A stretch of 64,000 nt of DNA from Niabella sp. (GTDB taxonomy: Bacteria > Bacteroidota > Bacteroidia > Chitinophagales > Chitinophagaceae): the NCBI RefSeq assembly GCF_030150205.1, contig NZ_JASLGT010000026.1:115798-179797 (forward strand). The letters are read 5' to 3'. Below the pieces are notes generated by a model that was not told where the DNA came from, searched no databases, and worked only from the letters and a program-made list of their open reading frames with translations. A program made the position numbers and the translations under genes. Shown piece by piece: positions 8,281 to 17,386 of the stretch (positions are counted from its first letter, which is position 1; each line of letters opens with the position of its first letter).

Positions 8281-8870
8281 TGTTCCCGTGCAAATTGTTT
8301 TTCGCCTGCGTTTATGGCGATCTTTAAGTGATTTTCTTTTGGGGGAATCGGACAGCTGTACCCCGTGCTCACATAGGCACAATAAGGGTTATAGGCCTTG
8401 TTAAAATCCAGTACAACAGTATTGTTTTTAATGTCCGTGGTTTTCAGATCAAGGTAGCGGCCGGTTTCATAACTCTCTTTGCCATTGGTGGCATCTTTAA
8501 AAGGCAAAAACAGGTAATCGAAATATTCTTCTCTTTGAAGAAGGAATTGCGACTGGTAAACAGCCAGCTTTTGCTGACTTCCGTTTAATGTAAACAGCAG
8601 CCACCCATAAATACGATATTGTTTCGGCTTGCCATTGGAAGTGGGTACGGGGAACCAGTCGCTTTTCGTTTCTTTTTGAAATCTTGCTATTACCCGGTAA
8701 TGTTCATCAGCAGGAAAAAAACGGAAGTACTGTTTTTCTGCACCGGTAACCACCTGGTGTTTTGCTACATAGTCTGCTATAAAATGGTCGATGCTGTCTT
8801 TGTAAGCATCCTGTGCATGGGCGGTCAGGGTTATGCACCATGCAGCGAGATAAAGAAATACCTGTTTCAT
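8277..8870 (-). CDS. Exported DUF1684 family protein
   Basis: 197 residues from the ATG at 8870, which starts a signal peptide MKQVFLYLAAWCITLTAHAQ cleaved near residue 19; an upstream extension would bury it. The body has the DUF1684 pattern: YRIYGWLLFTLNG, then GRYLDLKT, VLDFNKAYNPYCAY and YSCPIPPKENHLKIAINAGE. Biochemical function is not known for the family. It is periplasmic by prediction. It ends tail-to-tail with the SDR gene (4-base overlap) and starts 11 bases after the CtlX gene on the same strand, so the two may be co-transcribed. Confidence 0.85.
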   Translation of the reverse strand: MKQVFLYLAAWCITLTAHAQDAYKDSIDHFIADYVAKHQVVTGAEKQYFRFFPADEHYRVIARFQKETKSDWFPVPTSNGKPKQYRIYGWLLFTLNGSQQKLAVYQSQFLLQREEYFDYLFLPFKDATNGKESYETGRYLDLKTTDIKNNTVVLDFNKAYNPYCAYVSTGYSCPIPPKENHLKIAINAGEKQFAREH

Positions 8871-8880
8871 GTACGTGTTT

Positions 8881-9810
8881 TTAATGAGGATGTGATGCCG
8901 GTTGCAGTGGAAGAAATACCTCTGCAATCATGCATCGTGCACTGCCGCCGCCGTTCTGTTCGATGGTGGTGAGCGGTGCGTGTAAAATAGGGTTATAGGT
9001 TTCCAGCCGTTGTTTTTGAGCATCGGATAAGGAATGGTAAGCAGCAGAAGACATCACCAGGAACCGTTGTCCTTCGGTATTCCGTACCTGCAGGGCATTA
9101 CCTGCAAAATGTTCCATTTGTTCCAGGCTGATGGAAATGATTTCCTTGCCGGTGTCGGTAAGCGATTGCAATACCTGCGCCCGTTCTGTTGGATCGGCAA
9201 TGGTATCTGCAGCGATGATGGCATAATCCTCTGCCACGCTCATCATCACATTGGTGTGGTAGATGGGTGTGCCGTTGCCATCAGTAGCATGAAAGATCAC
9301 CGGGGTGAAATCGAGCATACCGCAAAAATCGAGCAATACCTGTTCGTCGGTGCGGGCCGAAAGGCAGGCATAGGCCTTCTGATGCACACGGTCCAGCACC
9401 ATACTACCCGTTCCTTCCAAAAAACGCTGCTCCTTTTCGTAGCTGGTAAGATCCACTTTGGAATAGATAATGAACTGTTCCTTCAATTGATGCAGGATAC
9501 CCTTGGCCCGTTCCGTTCTCCGGTTGGTGGCAAACATCGGGTAAAGCACAATTTGTCCGTCGCCGTGCATGGAGATCCAGTTATTGGGAAATACCGAATC
9601 GGGCGTATAAGGCTGCGGCTGGTCCTGTATCACATGCACATCGATCTGGTGATTTCTGAGCAGGGCTACCAGCTGATCAAATTCTTCCTGGGCCTTCTCA
9701 TTCACATTCCAGTTGCTGTTTGCTTTCTGAAATGCATTATTTACGGCCGTTTCCGCATTAAAGCCAAAGGCGATGGGGCGGATCATGAGTAAGTGCGCTG
9801 TTGTTTGCAT
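8881..9810 (-). CDS. ctlX: CtlX-like citrulline/guanidino hydrolase (arginine deiminase-related)
   Basis: 309 residues of the amidinotransferase/DDAH-like fold. Visible motifs are PDSVFPNNW (about 70-78), the acidic LEGTGSMVLD with E132, the catalytic His in YHTNVMM (H185), and GGGSARCMIAE with the nucleophile Cys293. CtlX-type enzymes are linked to citrulline use, and relatives act on dimethylarginine or arginine. The next gene upstream on the same strand (10178-11608) is a second guanidino-modifying enzyme, which supports a role in arginine or citrulline metabolism. No signal peptide, so cytoplasmic. Confidence 0.85.
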   Translation of the reverse strand: MQTTAHLLMIRPIAFGFNAETAVNNAFQKANSNWNVNEKAQEEFDQLVALLRNHQIDVHVIQDQPQPYTPDSVFPNNWISMHGDGQIVLYPMFATNRRTERAKGILHQLKEQFIIYSKVDLTSYEKEQRFLEGTGSMVLDRVHQKAYACLSARTDEQVLLDFCGMLDFTPVIFHATDGNGTPIYHTNVMMSVAEDYAIIAADTIADPTERAQVLQSLTDTGKEIISISLEQMEHFAGNALQVRNTEGQRFLVMSSAAYHSLSDAQKQRLETYNPILHAPLTTIEQNGGGSARCMIAEVFLPLQPASHPH

Positions 9811-10177
9811 ACCTGTTAATAAATGAACAACTGTTAAAGAAAAAAAGTTTAGCCGCTATACATTCCGGCCGGTGATAAAAGAAACGATTATGATTTGTTA
9901 TGCACTGTTTCCAATCTGTGCCTGCTGCATCTGTGCAACAATGATCGATCGCCTTGGATATGGAAGATCAATGATACGATCGTCGACTTCACTATACGCT
10001 GCCCCGGGGGACAAAAGCATCAAATGTAATCCCCAGGTTGATTTGGTTCCCGGTCAACTACTCAGTGTGACGACCGGGACAGTGATCATTGCCGTATAGA
10101 TTTTGTTACGCAAATGGAGACCCGTATGACAAATAACTTTTGAACCGTTGTCCGGATGCCTGCTTCAAAAAATCATG
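9811..10177. other. Intergenic region between the two guanidino-hydrolase genes
   Basis: 367 bases. A 63-75 codon plus-strand frame (9872-10099) with CACCIC near its start is present but lacks any recognisable pattern or promoter. No terminator or RNA gene is evident. Confidence 0.4.
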
Positions 10178-11608
10178 CTACGGCGCTTCCCGCAGCAGCG
10201 GCATACTCATGCAATGAAAACCGCCGCGGGCCCTGGAAAGTTCCGCGGATGGAATGGTAATAAACGTATCTTTTAGCTTTTTCGGATCCACCGCTCCGCT
10301 TTCCAGCTGCGGCAGCAGTGTTTTAATGTCCACGATGGTAAAACCTTCTTTCCGGAATGCCTCCAGCGTTTTGTCGTTCCGGTCGTAACCCACTACCACA
10401 CCATCTTTCAGGGCCAGCAGGTTACAACTGTCGGTCCATTGCTCGCGCAGATCAAAAGGAAATTCATCGTTGCCGGAATGAATGATCTTTACGCTTCCCT
10501 TTACCTTCAGATCCTTTTTGCTGATATCCACCAGCAGGTCTTCCAGGCTGGCAAAGCGGACGGGCTTTGAAATATTGTTCTTCCGGAACTGGATAATGGA
10601 AACGGCCGTTTCGGGTTTCTGATCTTCGATTGCACGTAAGATCAGATCACTCATTTCTTTTTTTGCCTGCTTTTTAGAAAAGGCGCCCAACATTACCCAG
10701 GTATCTTTTTTTACCTGTGTAAAAATGGTATCGATGTGCATGTACTCCCGTTTCTGCGGGATCTGAACCAGGGTTACTTTGCTGACGATGTTCTTTTTAA
10801 AAAGTGTGGTAGCTACCTGGTGAGCCGCGGCCATACTGGTACGCTCGCTGATGCCGATGACCACATGCTCACTGCTTACCACCATTACATCTCCACCTTC
10901 AAGCGTTACATTGTATTCGTCGGCATCTACGGGCAGCAGGAAATGGTAAGGACTATCGGAAAGTTCTATGATATGGTTCCGGTAATCTTTAAAAAGCGGG
11001 TGGTTAAAGAAAATATATTTCATCAGCAAGGCCTCCCGGAGCCTTGCCTTTTTAGCGGGCTTATTTAAAAGAATATGGTCCTTGATCACGATGCCGATAT
11101 CCCGGGTAAAAATAAAATTCGGCACGGGCGGAAACAGCATTTCCAGGTTGGTACCGGTACCACTGATAAAGATCCGCGCCAGTTCTTCCGGCTTTTGGGT
11201 CAGCAGCATTTCCTGTGTATGGTACGAACAGTTTTCTATGGCACACACAGAAGCCACGAGCTTTTGCCGGATAGCGGCATTGCGGAGTATTTCTGCCAGC
11301 AACACTTCAATTTCGATCACATTTTTTGAGTGATGAAAGCCTGCGCTGCCCGGTTTAAAAAAGCGGTAATCATTTTTAGGATCGTCGATCGATTTTAAGC
11401 GGCCCCTGATCAGGTCAGGATCCAGGAAATACAATAGCAGTTTTGTATAGTAATCGTATTCCTTGCGGCGAACGGTGTTGAGGTGTACAATGTCTTCAAA
11501 CAGCCAGTCCTGCGCTTTTGAGGGGATCACCTTCCCAATACCGCTGTCCGGGCTGTGTACCAGCAATTTTTTCAGTAAACCAATTTCCGATGTTACATTT
11601 ATTTGCAT
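10178..11608 (-). CDS. Arginine deiminase family protein
   Basis: 476 residues, longer than the roughly 410 of classical ArcA. The ADI core is plain: the N-terminus GLLKKLLVHSPD, FIFTRDIGIVI with the substrate-binding Asp, LEGGDVMVVSSEHVVIGISE, the catalytic His in MHIDTIFTQV, and the C-terminal GGFHCMSMPL with nucleophile Cys466. ADI converts arginine to citrulline and ammonia. No arcB or arcC lies nearby, so the classical ATP-forming pathway is not encoded here. The extra length sits mainly around residues 60-130 and 330-400. Pairing with the CtlX-like gene suggests that citrulline made by one may be used by the other. Confidence 0.87.
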   Translation of the reverse strand: MQINVTSEIGLLKKLLVHSPDSGIGKVIPSKAQDWLFEDIVHLNTVRRKEYDYYTKLLLYFLDPDLIRGRLKSIDDPKNDYRFFKPGSAGFHHSKNVIEIEVLLAEILRNAAIRQKLVASVCAIENCSYHTQEMLLTQKPEELARIFISGTGTNLEMLFPPVPNFIFTRDIGIVIKDHILLNKPAKKARLREALLMKYIFFNHPLFKDYRNHIIELSDSPYHFLLPVDADEYNVTLEGGDVMVVSSEHVVIGISERTSMAAAHQVATTLFKKNIVSKVTLVQIPQKREYMHIDTIFTQVKKDTWVMLGAFSKKQAKKEMSDLILRAIEDQKPETAVSIIQFRKNNISKPVRFASLEDLLVDISKKDLKVKGSVKIIHSGNDEFPFDLREQWTDSCNLLALKDGVVVGYDRNDKTLEAFRKEGFTIVDIKTLLPQLESGAVDPKKLKDTFITIPSAELSRARGGFHCMSMPLLREAP

Positions 11609-11705
11609 ATAGAGGTTATTGAAACGCTAACGTCTGTTATTAACAAAAATAAGGGAATGAATGTTTGTGATCAAAGTTCTGTAATTTAATTAGCTTGCAC
11701 GCCGG

Positions 11706-12587
11706 ATGAAGAAAGCGTTTTTACAATTACATATTGCAGTGTTACTGGCTGGTTTTACCGGTATCCTGGGCGAGTTAATTACCCTTAATGAGGGGTTATT
11801 GGTATGGTACCGGCTGATGATTGCAGCAGTAACGCTTTGGGTATTGATGTGGGCTACGGGCAGGTTGCAGCGGCTGCCGGTAAAAGAGGCGCTGAAGATC
11901 TCCGGTATCGGCTTTTTATCGGCATTGCACTGGGTGTTTTTTTATGCCTCTATAAAATATGGAAATGTTTCCATCGGGCTGGTCTGCCTTTCGGCGGTCG
12001 GCTTTTTTTCGGCGATCCTGGAGCCCTTGCTCAACCGGGTGCCCATAAAGCGTACCGAACTGGTATTGGGACTTTGCTCTGTGTTTGGAATTTATCTCAT
12101 CTTTCATTTTGATGCCCAATATAAATTGGGGATCATATTGGGCTTTATTTCCTCCTTTTTTGCGGCCCTGTTTCCCATCCTTTTGAAATTTTCGATGAAA
12201 CGCACCAACATGCAAACGGTGCTTACCTGGCAGATGACCGGCGGGTTCATCACCCTTTCCCTGGTAATGCCGCTGTACCTGCACCTGTTTCCGGTAGCAA
12301 CCCTGCTGCCATCGCTGCCCGATTTTTTATGGTTACTGGTACTGGCCTGGCTTTGCTCCGTGGTGGCCTTCCAGTTTTCTATGAGCGCCCTTAAAAAGCT
12401 TTCGGCCTTTACCGTAAGCCTGTCGTACAACCTGGAGCCGCTTTACGGGATCCTGATGGCCTTCATCATTCTTAAGGAAAACAAATCGCTCAACAACGGC
12501 TTCTACCTGGGTTTTACCATCATCAGTCTTACGCTGATCCTGCACGCAGTGATCCTCAAACGGAGCCGGAGGAAGGATTTGGTTTAA
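11706..12587 (+). CDS. DMT superfamily transporter, EamA family
   Basis: 293 residues forming about ten hydrophobic helices in two five-helix EamA repeats (first half to about residue 140, second from about 145), with a basic C-terminus KRSRRKDLV. The second repeat shows SYNLEPLYGILMAFIILKE, the usual end-of-domain phrase. Family members export or import amino acids, nucleobases and other metabolites across the inner membrane; the substrate cannot be read from sequence. It is divergent from the arginine deiminase gene with a gap of about 100 bases. Confidence 0.88.
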   Translation: MKKAFLQLHIAVLLAGFTGILGELITLNEGLLVWYRLMIAAVTLWVLMWATGRLQRLPVKEALKISGIGFLSALHWVFFYASIKYGNVSIGLVCLSAVGFFSAILEPLLNRVPIKRTELVLGLCSVFGIYLIFHFDAQYKLGIILGFISSFFAALFPILLKFSMKRTNMQTVLTWQMTGGFITLSLVMPLYLHLFPVATLLPSLPDFLWLLVLAWLCSVVAFQFSMSALKKLSAFTVSLSYNLEPLYGILMAFIILKENKSLNNGFYLGFTIISLTLILHAVILKRSRRKDLV

Positions 12588-12635
12588 GGGGCCAGGTTTA
12601 AAGTTAAATTTCGTTTGATACCTGAACGCTCATCT

Positions 12636-13090
12636 AATGGCAATCAGTAGTCAGCAATCAGTTATCAGATGCTTCCGTTTCGGGTAAGCGGATCATTTAT
12701 TCAGTGTGAATCTTCAAGAGATTTATCTTGTCCCGAACGGGATGGTACGACTGAAAACTGGCGACTGAAGGCTATTGCCTCATTTCTCCATTTCCTGGCG
12801 GACACGAAGACTGGTGGGACATTGGGATAGATTTATATTCGGGAACGTAATCAACTGAAGACTGATAACTGAAAACTGATCACTGACGGCTGAAAGCTAA
12901 ACGCAATGGCAATCAGCTGTCAGCAATCAGTTATCAGATGCTTTCGTTTCGCAGATCATTTATTCAATGTGAATCTTCAAGAGATTTATCTGTCCCGAAC
13001 GGGATGCTACGACTGAAAACTGGCGACTGAAGGCTATTGCCTCATTTCTCCATTTCCTGGGTGACACGAAGAGTGGTGGGACATTGGGGC
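12636..13090. repeat. Second tandem duplication of non-coding DNA, about 269 bp period
   Basis: Units begin AATGGCAATCAG at 12636 and 12905. Each contains CAATCAGTTATCAG phrases, a CCCGAACGGGAT motif, CGACTGAAAACTGGCGACTG and the core ATTGCCTCATTTCTCCA (12774 and 13036). That core is shared with the duplication at 6676-7340. The surrounding 12588-13296 holds no plausible gene; a CCAGGTTTAAAGTT phrase occurs near both ends (12592 and 13147). Confidence 0.85.
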
Positions 13091-13296
13091 TTTTGATACC
13101 CGGTAGCCAGGATTGAAAACTAGATGCTGAACGCCGTTTCTCGTTCCAGGTTTAAAGTTGCATTTCCGTTTTGCACTCGATGTAGCAGGATAAATTTATA
13201 TTCCGGAACATAGTCAACTGAAAACTGACGGCTAAACTTAAAATTTTATATTTAGAATTTTGAATATTGTATCTTCCCGTATCCAAAAAAAAGCAT

Positions 13297-14175
13297 ATGA
13301 AAACAGGTTTCGGAAAACAATTCAGGGTATCGGACAATTTTAAACTTTCAAACCATCCAACGGATATTTCAGACCGGATAAATGCGGCCGATGCAAAGGA
13401 AGCGCTGAAGACGATTCGTAAAGAATTAAGTGCCTTCCAGGAAAAGCTGTATGCGCATAACCGGTATAGTGTACTGGTGTGTTTACAGGGAATGGATACG
13501 GCCGGAAAAGACAGTCTGATCCGGCAGGTGTTTAAAGAGTTTAATGTAAGGGGCGTAGTGGTAAATAGTTTTAAGACGCCCTCCGCATTGGAACTGCAGC
13601 ATGATTATCTCTGGCGTCATGCCATTGTGCTGCCGGAAAAGGGAAAGTTTGGAGTTTTCAATCGTACCCATTACGAAAATGTACTGGTTACAAGGGTACA
13701 CCCGGAATACCTGCTCAAAGAAAATATGCCGGGGATTGAAGCGGTGAAAGACCTGCCAAAAGATTTCTGGAAAAAGCGTTTTGAGCAGATCAATCATTTT
13801 GAAGAGCAATTGGTGAACAACGGAACCATCCTGTTTAAATTCTTCCTGCACCTGGGAAAGGATGAGCAAAAGGCGAGACTGCTGCGAAGACTGGATAAGC
13901 AAAAACACCAGTGGAAGTTTTCCCCGGGCGACCTGGCGGAAAGAGCCCTGTGGGATCGCTATATGGACTGCTACGAAGATGCGATCCGGCATACCAGTCC
14001 GGCCACTGCACCCTGGCATGCGATTCCCGCAGATGACAAAGACATTTGCCGTTACCTGGTGGCGTCCATTCTTTTGGAACAGCTGAAAACCTATAAGGAT
14101 GTGCAGTATCCCGACCCGGGACCTGAAATAACCGAACATGTACAACAGTACCGCGCCCAGCTGGAGCAGCAATAA
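13297..14175 (+). CDS. PPK2 family polyphosphate kinase
   Basis: 292 residues from the ATG at 13297; an in-frame TTG at 13267 is less likely. The Walker A-like GMDTAGKD is at 65-72, and the lid/Walker B region FNRTHYENVLVTRVHPE starts near 121. Residues such as KDLPKDFWKKRFEQINHFE and ERALWDRYMDCYEDAI match the PPK2 core. Family knowledge: cytoplasmic transfer of phosphate between polyphosphate and nucleotides (class I-III use ADP, AMP or both). Single-domain length and motifs suit the short PPK2 classes, but class cannot be fixed by eye. Confidence 0.9.
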   Translation: MKTGFGKQFRVSDNFKLSNHPTDISDRINAADAKEALKTIRKELSAFQEKLYAHNRYSVLVCLQGMDTAGKDSLIRQVFKEFNVRGVVVNSFKTPSALELQHDYLWRHAIVLPEKGKFGVFNRTHYENVLVTRVHPEYLLKENMPGIEAVKDLPKDFWKKRFEQINHFEEQLVNNGTILFKFFLHLGKDEQKARLLRRLDKQKHQWKFSPGDLAERALWDRYMDCYEDAIRHTSPATAPWHAIPADDKDICRYLVASILLEQLKTYKDVQYPDPGPEITEHVQQYRAQLEQQ

Positions 14176-14334
14176 GTGGCCATGATTTATGACCGTAAAT
14201 TCCCGAAATTTGCGATATCCTATTTGAATGGTAGACTGTGTTTGTATAACTTAAAGTTATGGCCTATTGCGTTTATTCATTGCTGTTTTTCTGTAAGGTG
14301 ATGTAGCTTTGTTCTATAAAAACAAGCTGTAAAC

Positions 14335-15351
14335 ATGAAAGCGTTTTGGATACCTGCGATGATATTTTTGGCGATGATAATAGCGGTGCTGATAAGCAAC
14401 GGATGCACCGGTAAGGCGGATGGGGCAGCACCTTCTAAAACCATGGCCGGAACAAAATTGCCGGAGCGGGAAGTCTGGACGGGCTGGAATCAATACCAGA
14501 TCCCGGATTATACAGAAGCGGGCCGACAGATCCAATATGGCTATGAGCTGATCGCCAATACATCGTATTACCTGGGACCCCGGGGAACCGTTGCGGCATT
14601 AACCAATGGTATGAATTGCCAGAACTGTCATTTAAAGGGAGGAACGGTACCTTATGGAAATAATTTTGGGAAAGTGTTTGCCACCTATCCATTATACCGG
14701 GCGCGCAATAACGGCATCCAGGATATCTACGAGCGGGTGAATGACTGTTTTCAGCGCAGTTTAAACGGAAAAAAACTGGACACGGCCTCCAAAGAAATGC
14801 AGGCGATCTATGCCTACATTAAATGGCTGGGGGACGGCATTCCCAGGGGCAAAGTGTTAGCCGGTACCTCCATCATGAAACTACCGTTTATGAACCGGGC
14901 GGCCGATCCGCAGCTGGGCCGGGTTGCATACCAGGCAAAATGCGTAAGTTGCCATGGTACAGATGGCGGCGGAGCGGCGAATGCGGAGGGCACGGGATAC
15001 ACGTATCCGCCCTTATGGGGGAGCCATAGTTTTAACGACGGCGCAGGGCTGTTTCGCTTAGCGAGTATGGCCGGTTTTATAAAAAACAATATGCCGTTTG
15101 GAGCTACATACCGGGATCCGCAGCTTACGGATGAGGAAGCCTGGGATATTGCAGCGTATATCAACAGTCAGTCGCGCCCGGCCTTTGATCAGCATGAAGA
15201 CTGGCAGATCCTGAGCAAAAAGCCGCTGGATATGCCTTACGGACCTTATATCGATAGCTTTTCGCAGCAACAGCATAAATACGGGCCCTATGGTCCCATA
15301 GAAATTGCACAGGCAGCCGCGAAAAGCCGGATGGAGAAAACAAAAGAATAA
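14335..15351 (+). CDS. TsdA-like dihaem cytochrome c (putative thiosulfate dehydrogenase)
   Basis: 338 residues with an N-terminal hydrophobic signal and a possible lipobox ending at Cys24. Two class I haem motifs are present: CQNCH at 95-99 and CVSCH at 203-207. Between them is NDCFQRSLNG with Cys138, where TsdA/SoxA-type enzymes carry a cysteine haem ligand. TsdA oxidises thiosulfate to tetrathionate, or runs in reverse, in the periplasm. A DsrE-like gene follows after only 22 bases, which fits sulfur chemistry, but the substrate is inferred. Confidence 0.8.
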   Translation: MKAFWIPAMIFLAMIIAVLISNGCTGKADGAAPSKTMAGTKLPEREVWTGWNQYQIPDYTEAGRQIQYGYELIANTSYYLGPRGTVAALTNGMNCQNCHLKGGTVPYGNNFGKVFATYPLYRARNNGIQDIYERVNDCFQRSLNGKKLDTASKEMQAIYAYIKWLGDGIPRGKVLAGTSIMKLPFMNRAADPQLGRVAYQAKCVSCHGTDGGGAANAEGTGYTYPPLWGSHSFNDGAGLFRLASMAGFIKNNMPFGATYRDPQLTDEEAWDIAAYINSQSRPAFDQHEDWQILSKKPLDMPYGPYIDSFSQQQHKYGPYGPIEIAQAAAKSRMEKTKE

Positions 15352-15373
15352 GCAGACTAAAAATTTAAAAAGA

Positions 15374-15838
15374 ATGAAACAGGTTTTAATGATTCTGGGC
15401 GGCATGTTACTGACCCTGATGGTACATGCACAGCAACTGACAAAAACAGAAGAGAAGAACCGGAGCTTTACCGGTGCCGTAGCCGTAAAAAAGCAATACC
15501 GGGTGATTTACCAGATGGATAACGGCGATCCGAAGGTCATTGAAAAAGTGCTTCGCAACCTGAACAATGCGTTAAATGATCCGCGGCTGAAAGGAAAATT
15601 GCAGGCGGAGCTGGTGGCGTTCAGCGGAGGAACCGATGCTTATCTGAAAGGCAGTAAATATGAAGAAACCCTGAAAAGCCTGGTTGAAAAAGGCGTGATC
15701 GTGGCACAATGCGCCAACACGCTTCATGAACGCAATATTGAACGGGACAAGATCTATGATTTTATCGGGGTGGTGCCCAGTGGTAATGGTGAACTGATCC
15801 TGCGCCAGGCAGAGGGCTGGTCCGTGATCAAACCCTGA
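15374..15838 (+). CDS. Exported DsrE/DsrF-like family protein
   Basis: 154 residues from the ATG at 15374, which opens a signal peptide MKQVLMILGGMLLTLMVHAQ; longer starts overlap the cytochrome gene and hide it. The body has the DsrE fold pattern: KQYRVIYQMDNGDPKVIEKV, AELVAFSGGTDAYL, and GVIVAQCANTLHERNI with one cysteine at the position where DsrE-like proteins carry a reactive Cys, followed by VPSGNGELILRQAEGW. It follows the TsdA-like gene by 22 bases, so they are probably one operon. Export to the periplasm is notable because classical DsrE proteins are cytoplasmic. Confidence 0.82.
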   Translation: MKQVLMILGGMLLTLMVHAQQLTKTEEKNRSFTGAVAVKKQYRVIYQMDNGDPKVIEKVLRNLNNALNDPRLKGKLQAELVAFSGGTDAYLKGSKYEETLKSLVEKGVIVAQCANTLHERNIERDKIYDFIGVVPSGNGELILRQAEGWSVIKP

Positions 15839-15967
15839 CCTGGCCGCCTGCACGGAGCCCTTGTAAAACCAGGTGCCAACCTGCCTGGGAGGGCACTGCT
15901 ATGCAATTGTTCCATAAACCCGGTGGCCCTGCTGCCGGATCGAAACCGTACAACAAAAAAATTACCG

Positions 15968-16888
15968 ATGAAAAAAAAATGGATGATGATAATGGTGCTG
16001 GTTTGTTGCCAGCTGTGTGTAAAAATCGTAGCAGGACAGGAACATCGTTTTGATCCGCCCTGGAATACACCGCCACAGAGCGGCGTAATGTTTACCGTGC
16101 CGGGTGTGGATAATGTGCCGGATCTGTTTGGTGATATCAATGATCCGCAACTGGTAGTATTTTTTGCGGGTAACCAGTTTATGTGTATCGATGAATTGAT
16201 CGGGGCATTTAAGAAAGCGCATCCCCGTTACACGCGGGTGTTTGCAGAAACCCTACCGCCCGGGATCCTGGCAAAGCAGATCGAAACCGGCTCCTTAACC
16301 ATGGGCAACCTGCGCATTACGCTGAAGCCGGATGTATACACGGCCGGTAAAAGCCGGATCGACGTAATGACGCCCCTGTTCAGTGATACCGCGGCTTATG
16401 CCTATAATAAACTGGCTATTATGGTACAGAAAGGAAACCCGAAAAACATAAAAGGGCTTAAAGACCTGGGAAGAAAAGAGGTGCAGGTGGTGATGCCCAA
16501 CCCGGAATTTGAGGGGATCGGCAAACGGATTGAGGCCGCTTACGTAAAGGCCGGCGGCGAGGCGCTGAAGCAGGTGATTATGGAAGACAAAGTAAAGGAT
16601 GGCAGTACCTGGCTCACCCAGATCCATCACCGGCAAACTCCTATGCAGATCCTTTATGGAAAAAGCGATGCGGGGCCGGTTTGGTATTCTGAGGCCTATT
16701 ATCAAACGATGCTGCAACACCCGGTGGAGTTAATCTCCATTCCGGACCAGGAGAATATTGAGGCAACCTATATGGCCGGCCGGCTAAAAAACGCACCGCA
16801 TCCGCAGGCGGCAAAGGACTTTATGCAGTTTTTGAAAACTGCTGCCGCCAAGGCCATCTATAAAAAGTACGGGTTTACCACGCCCTGA
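15968..16888 (+). CDS. ModA-like periplasmic substrate-binding protein
   Basis: 306 residues from the ATG at 15968 (MKKKWMMIM...), which gives a clean signal peptide ending near VAGQ. The body resembles molybdate/tungstate-type binding proteins: LVVFFAGNQF..DELIGAFKKAHP, NKLAIMVQKGNPKNIKGL, VVMPNPEFEGIGKRI and DAGPVWYSEA. No ABC permease or ATPase lies nearby, so it may be an orphan receptor serving the cytochrome/DsrE cluster rather than a classical importer. It lies about 130 bases after the DsrE-like gene. Confidence 0.75.
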   Translation: MKKKWMMIMVLVCCQLCVKIVAGQEHRFDPPWNTPPQSGVMFTVPGVDNVPDLFGDINDPQLVVFFAGNQFMCIDELIGAFKKAHPRYTRVFAETLPPGILAKQIETGSLTMGNLRITLKPDVYTAGKSRIDVMTPLFSDTAAYAYNKLAIMVQKGNPKNIKGLKDLGRKEVQVVMPNPEFEGIGKRIEAAYVKAGGEALKQVIMEDKVKDGSTWLTQIHHRQTPMQILYGKSDAGPVWYSEAYYQTMLQHPVELISIPDQENIEATYMAGRLKNAPHPQAAKDFMQFLKTAAAKAIYKKYGFTTP

Positions 16889-17386
16889 GTTCCCGACCTG
16901 GGTGAGGGCTCCGAACTTTTTCCGGATTCATAAAAGAGCAGGTTTGTGAAACCGATTGTGTTAAAAGTCGCTTTATAAGATGTAGTCGTTTTGTCCGCCG
17001 TGGCGGATCAGGATCTATTATAGACAACTATTTTTAAATGCCGAAACAATGCGTCGATGGTAGATGATAAAATGCGCTGATAACTAATTATACGCTGCAT
17101 AAAAAAGAGGCGCTGCGGATCCTGCTGATAGCAGTAGTTGCTATTCCGTTCCAAAGTAATAATAGAAAGAACCCACCCTATGAAAACAAAACAAAAGGGA
17201 AAAAGAAAAGGAAGCAGGGTCTTGAAATATTCCGATTTTTCGGAAACGGTTGTCATCACCACATTGATTAGTTTAACCCATCAAAAACCAGGCAGGACAA
17301 GTGAAAGGCTTTTGATACAACCTCTTTCAATAAGCCGGCATAAGCTTTTTCAATGAAGGCTGCTAACACCCTGCGCAAAAGCAGGA
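16889..17386. other. Intergenic region, no supported gene
   Basis: 498 bases. Weak overlapping frames exist on both strands (17008-17262 minus; 17180-17356 plus), neither with a recognisable pattern. A short TCCGCC/GGCGGA inverted repeat lies near 16996-17009. Confidence 0.4.

Noticed and set aside
9872..10099. Plus-strand frame of 75 codons with CACCIC near the start
   Set aside because: No recognisable family, promoter or neighbour logic; unlike the metY leader it is not next to a biosynthetic operon on the same strand.
6676..13090. Possible CRISPR-like arrays in the repeat regions
   Set aside because: Phrases are imperfect, unevenly spaced and nested, with no constant repeat/variable spacer order and no cas genes.
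17008..17356. Overlapping short frames on both strands
   Set aside because: Neither has a plausible composition, promoter or similarity; probably chance.
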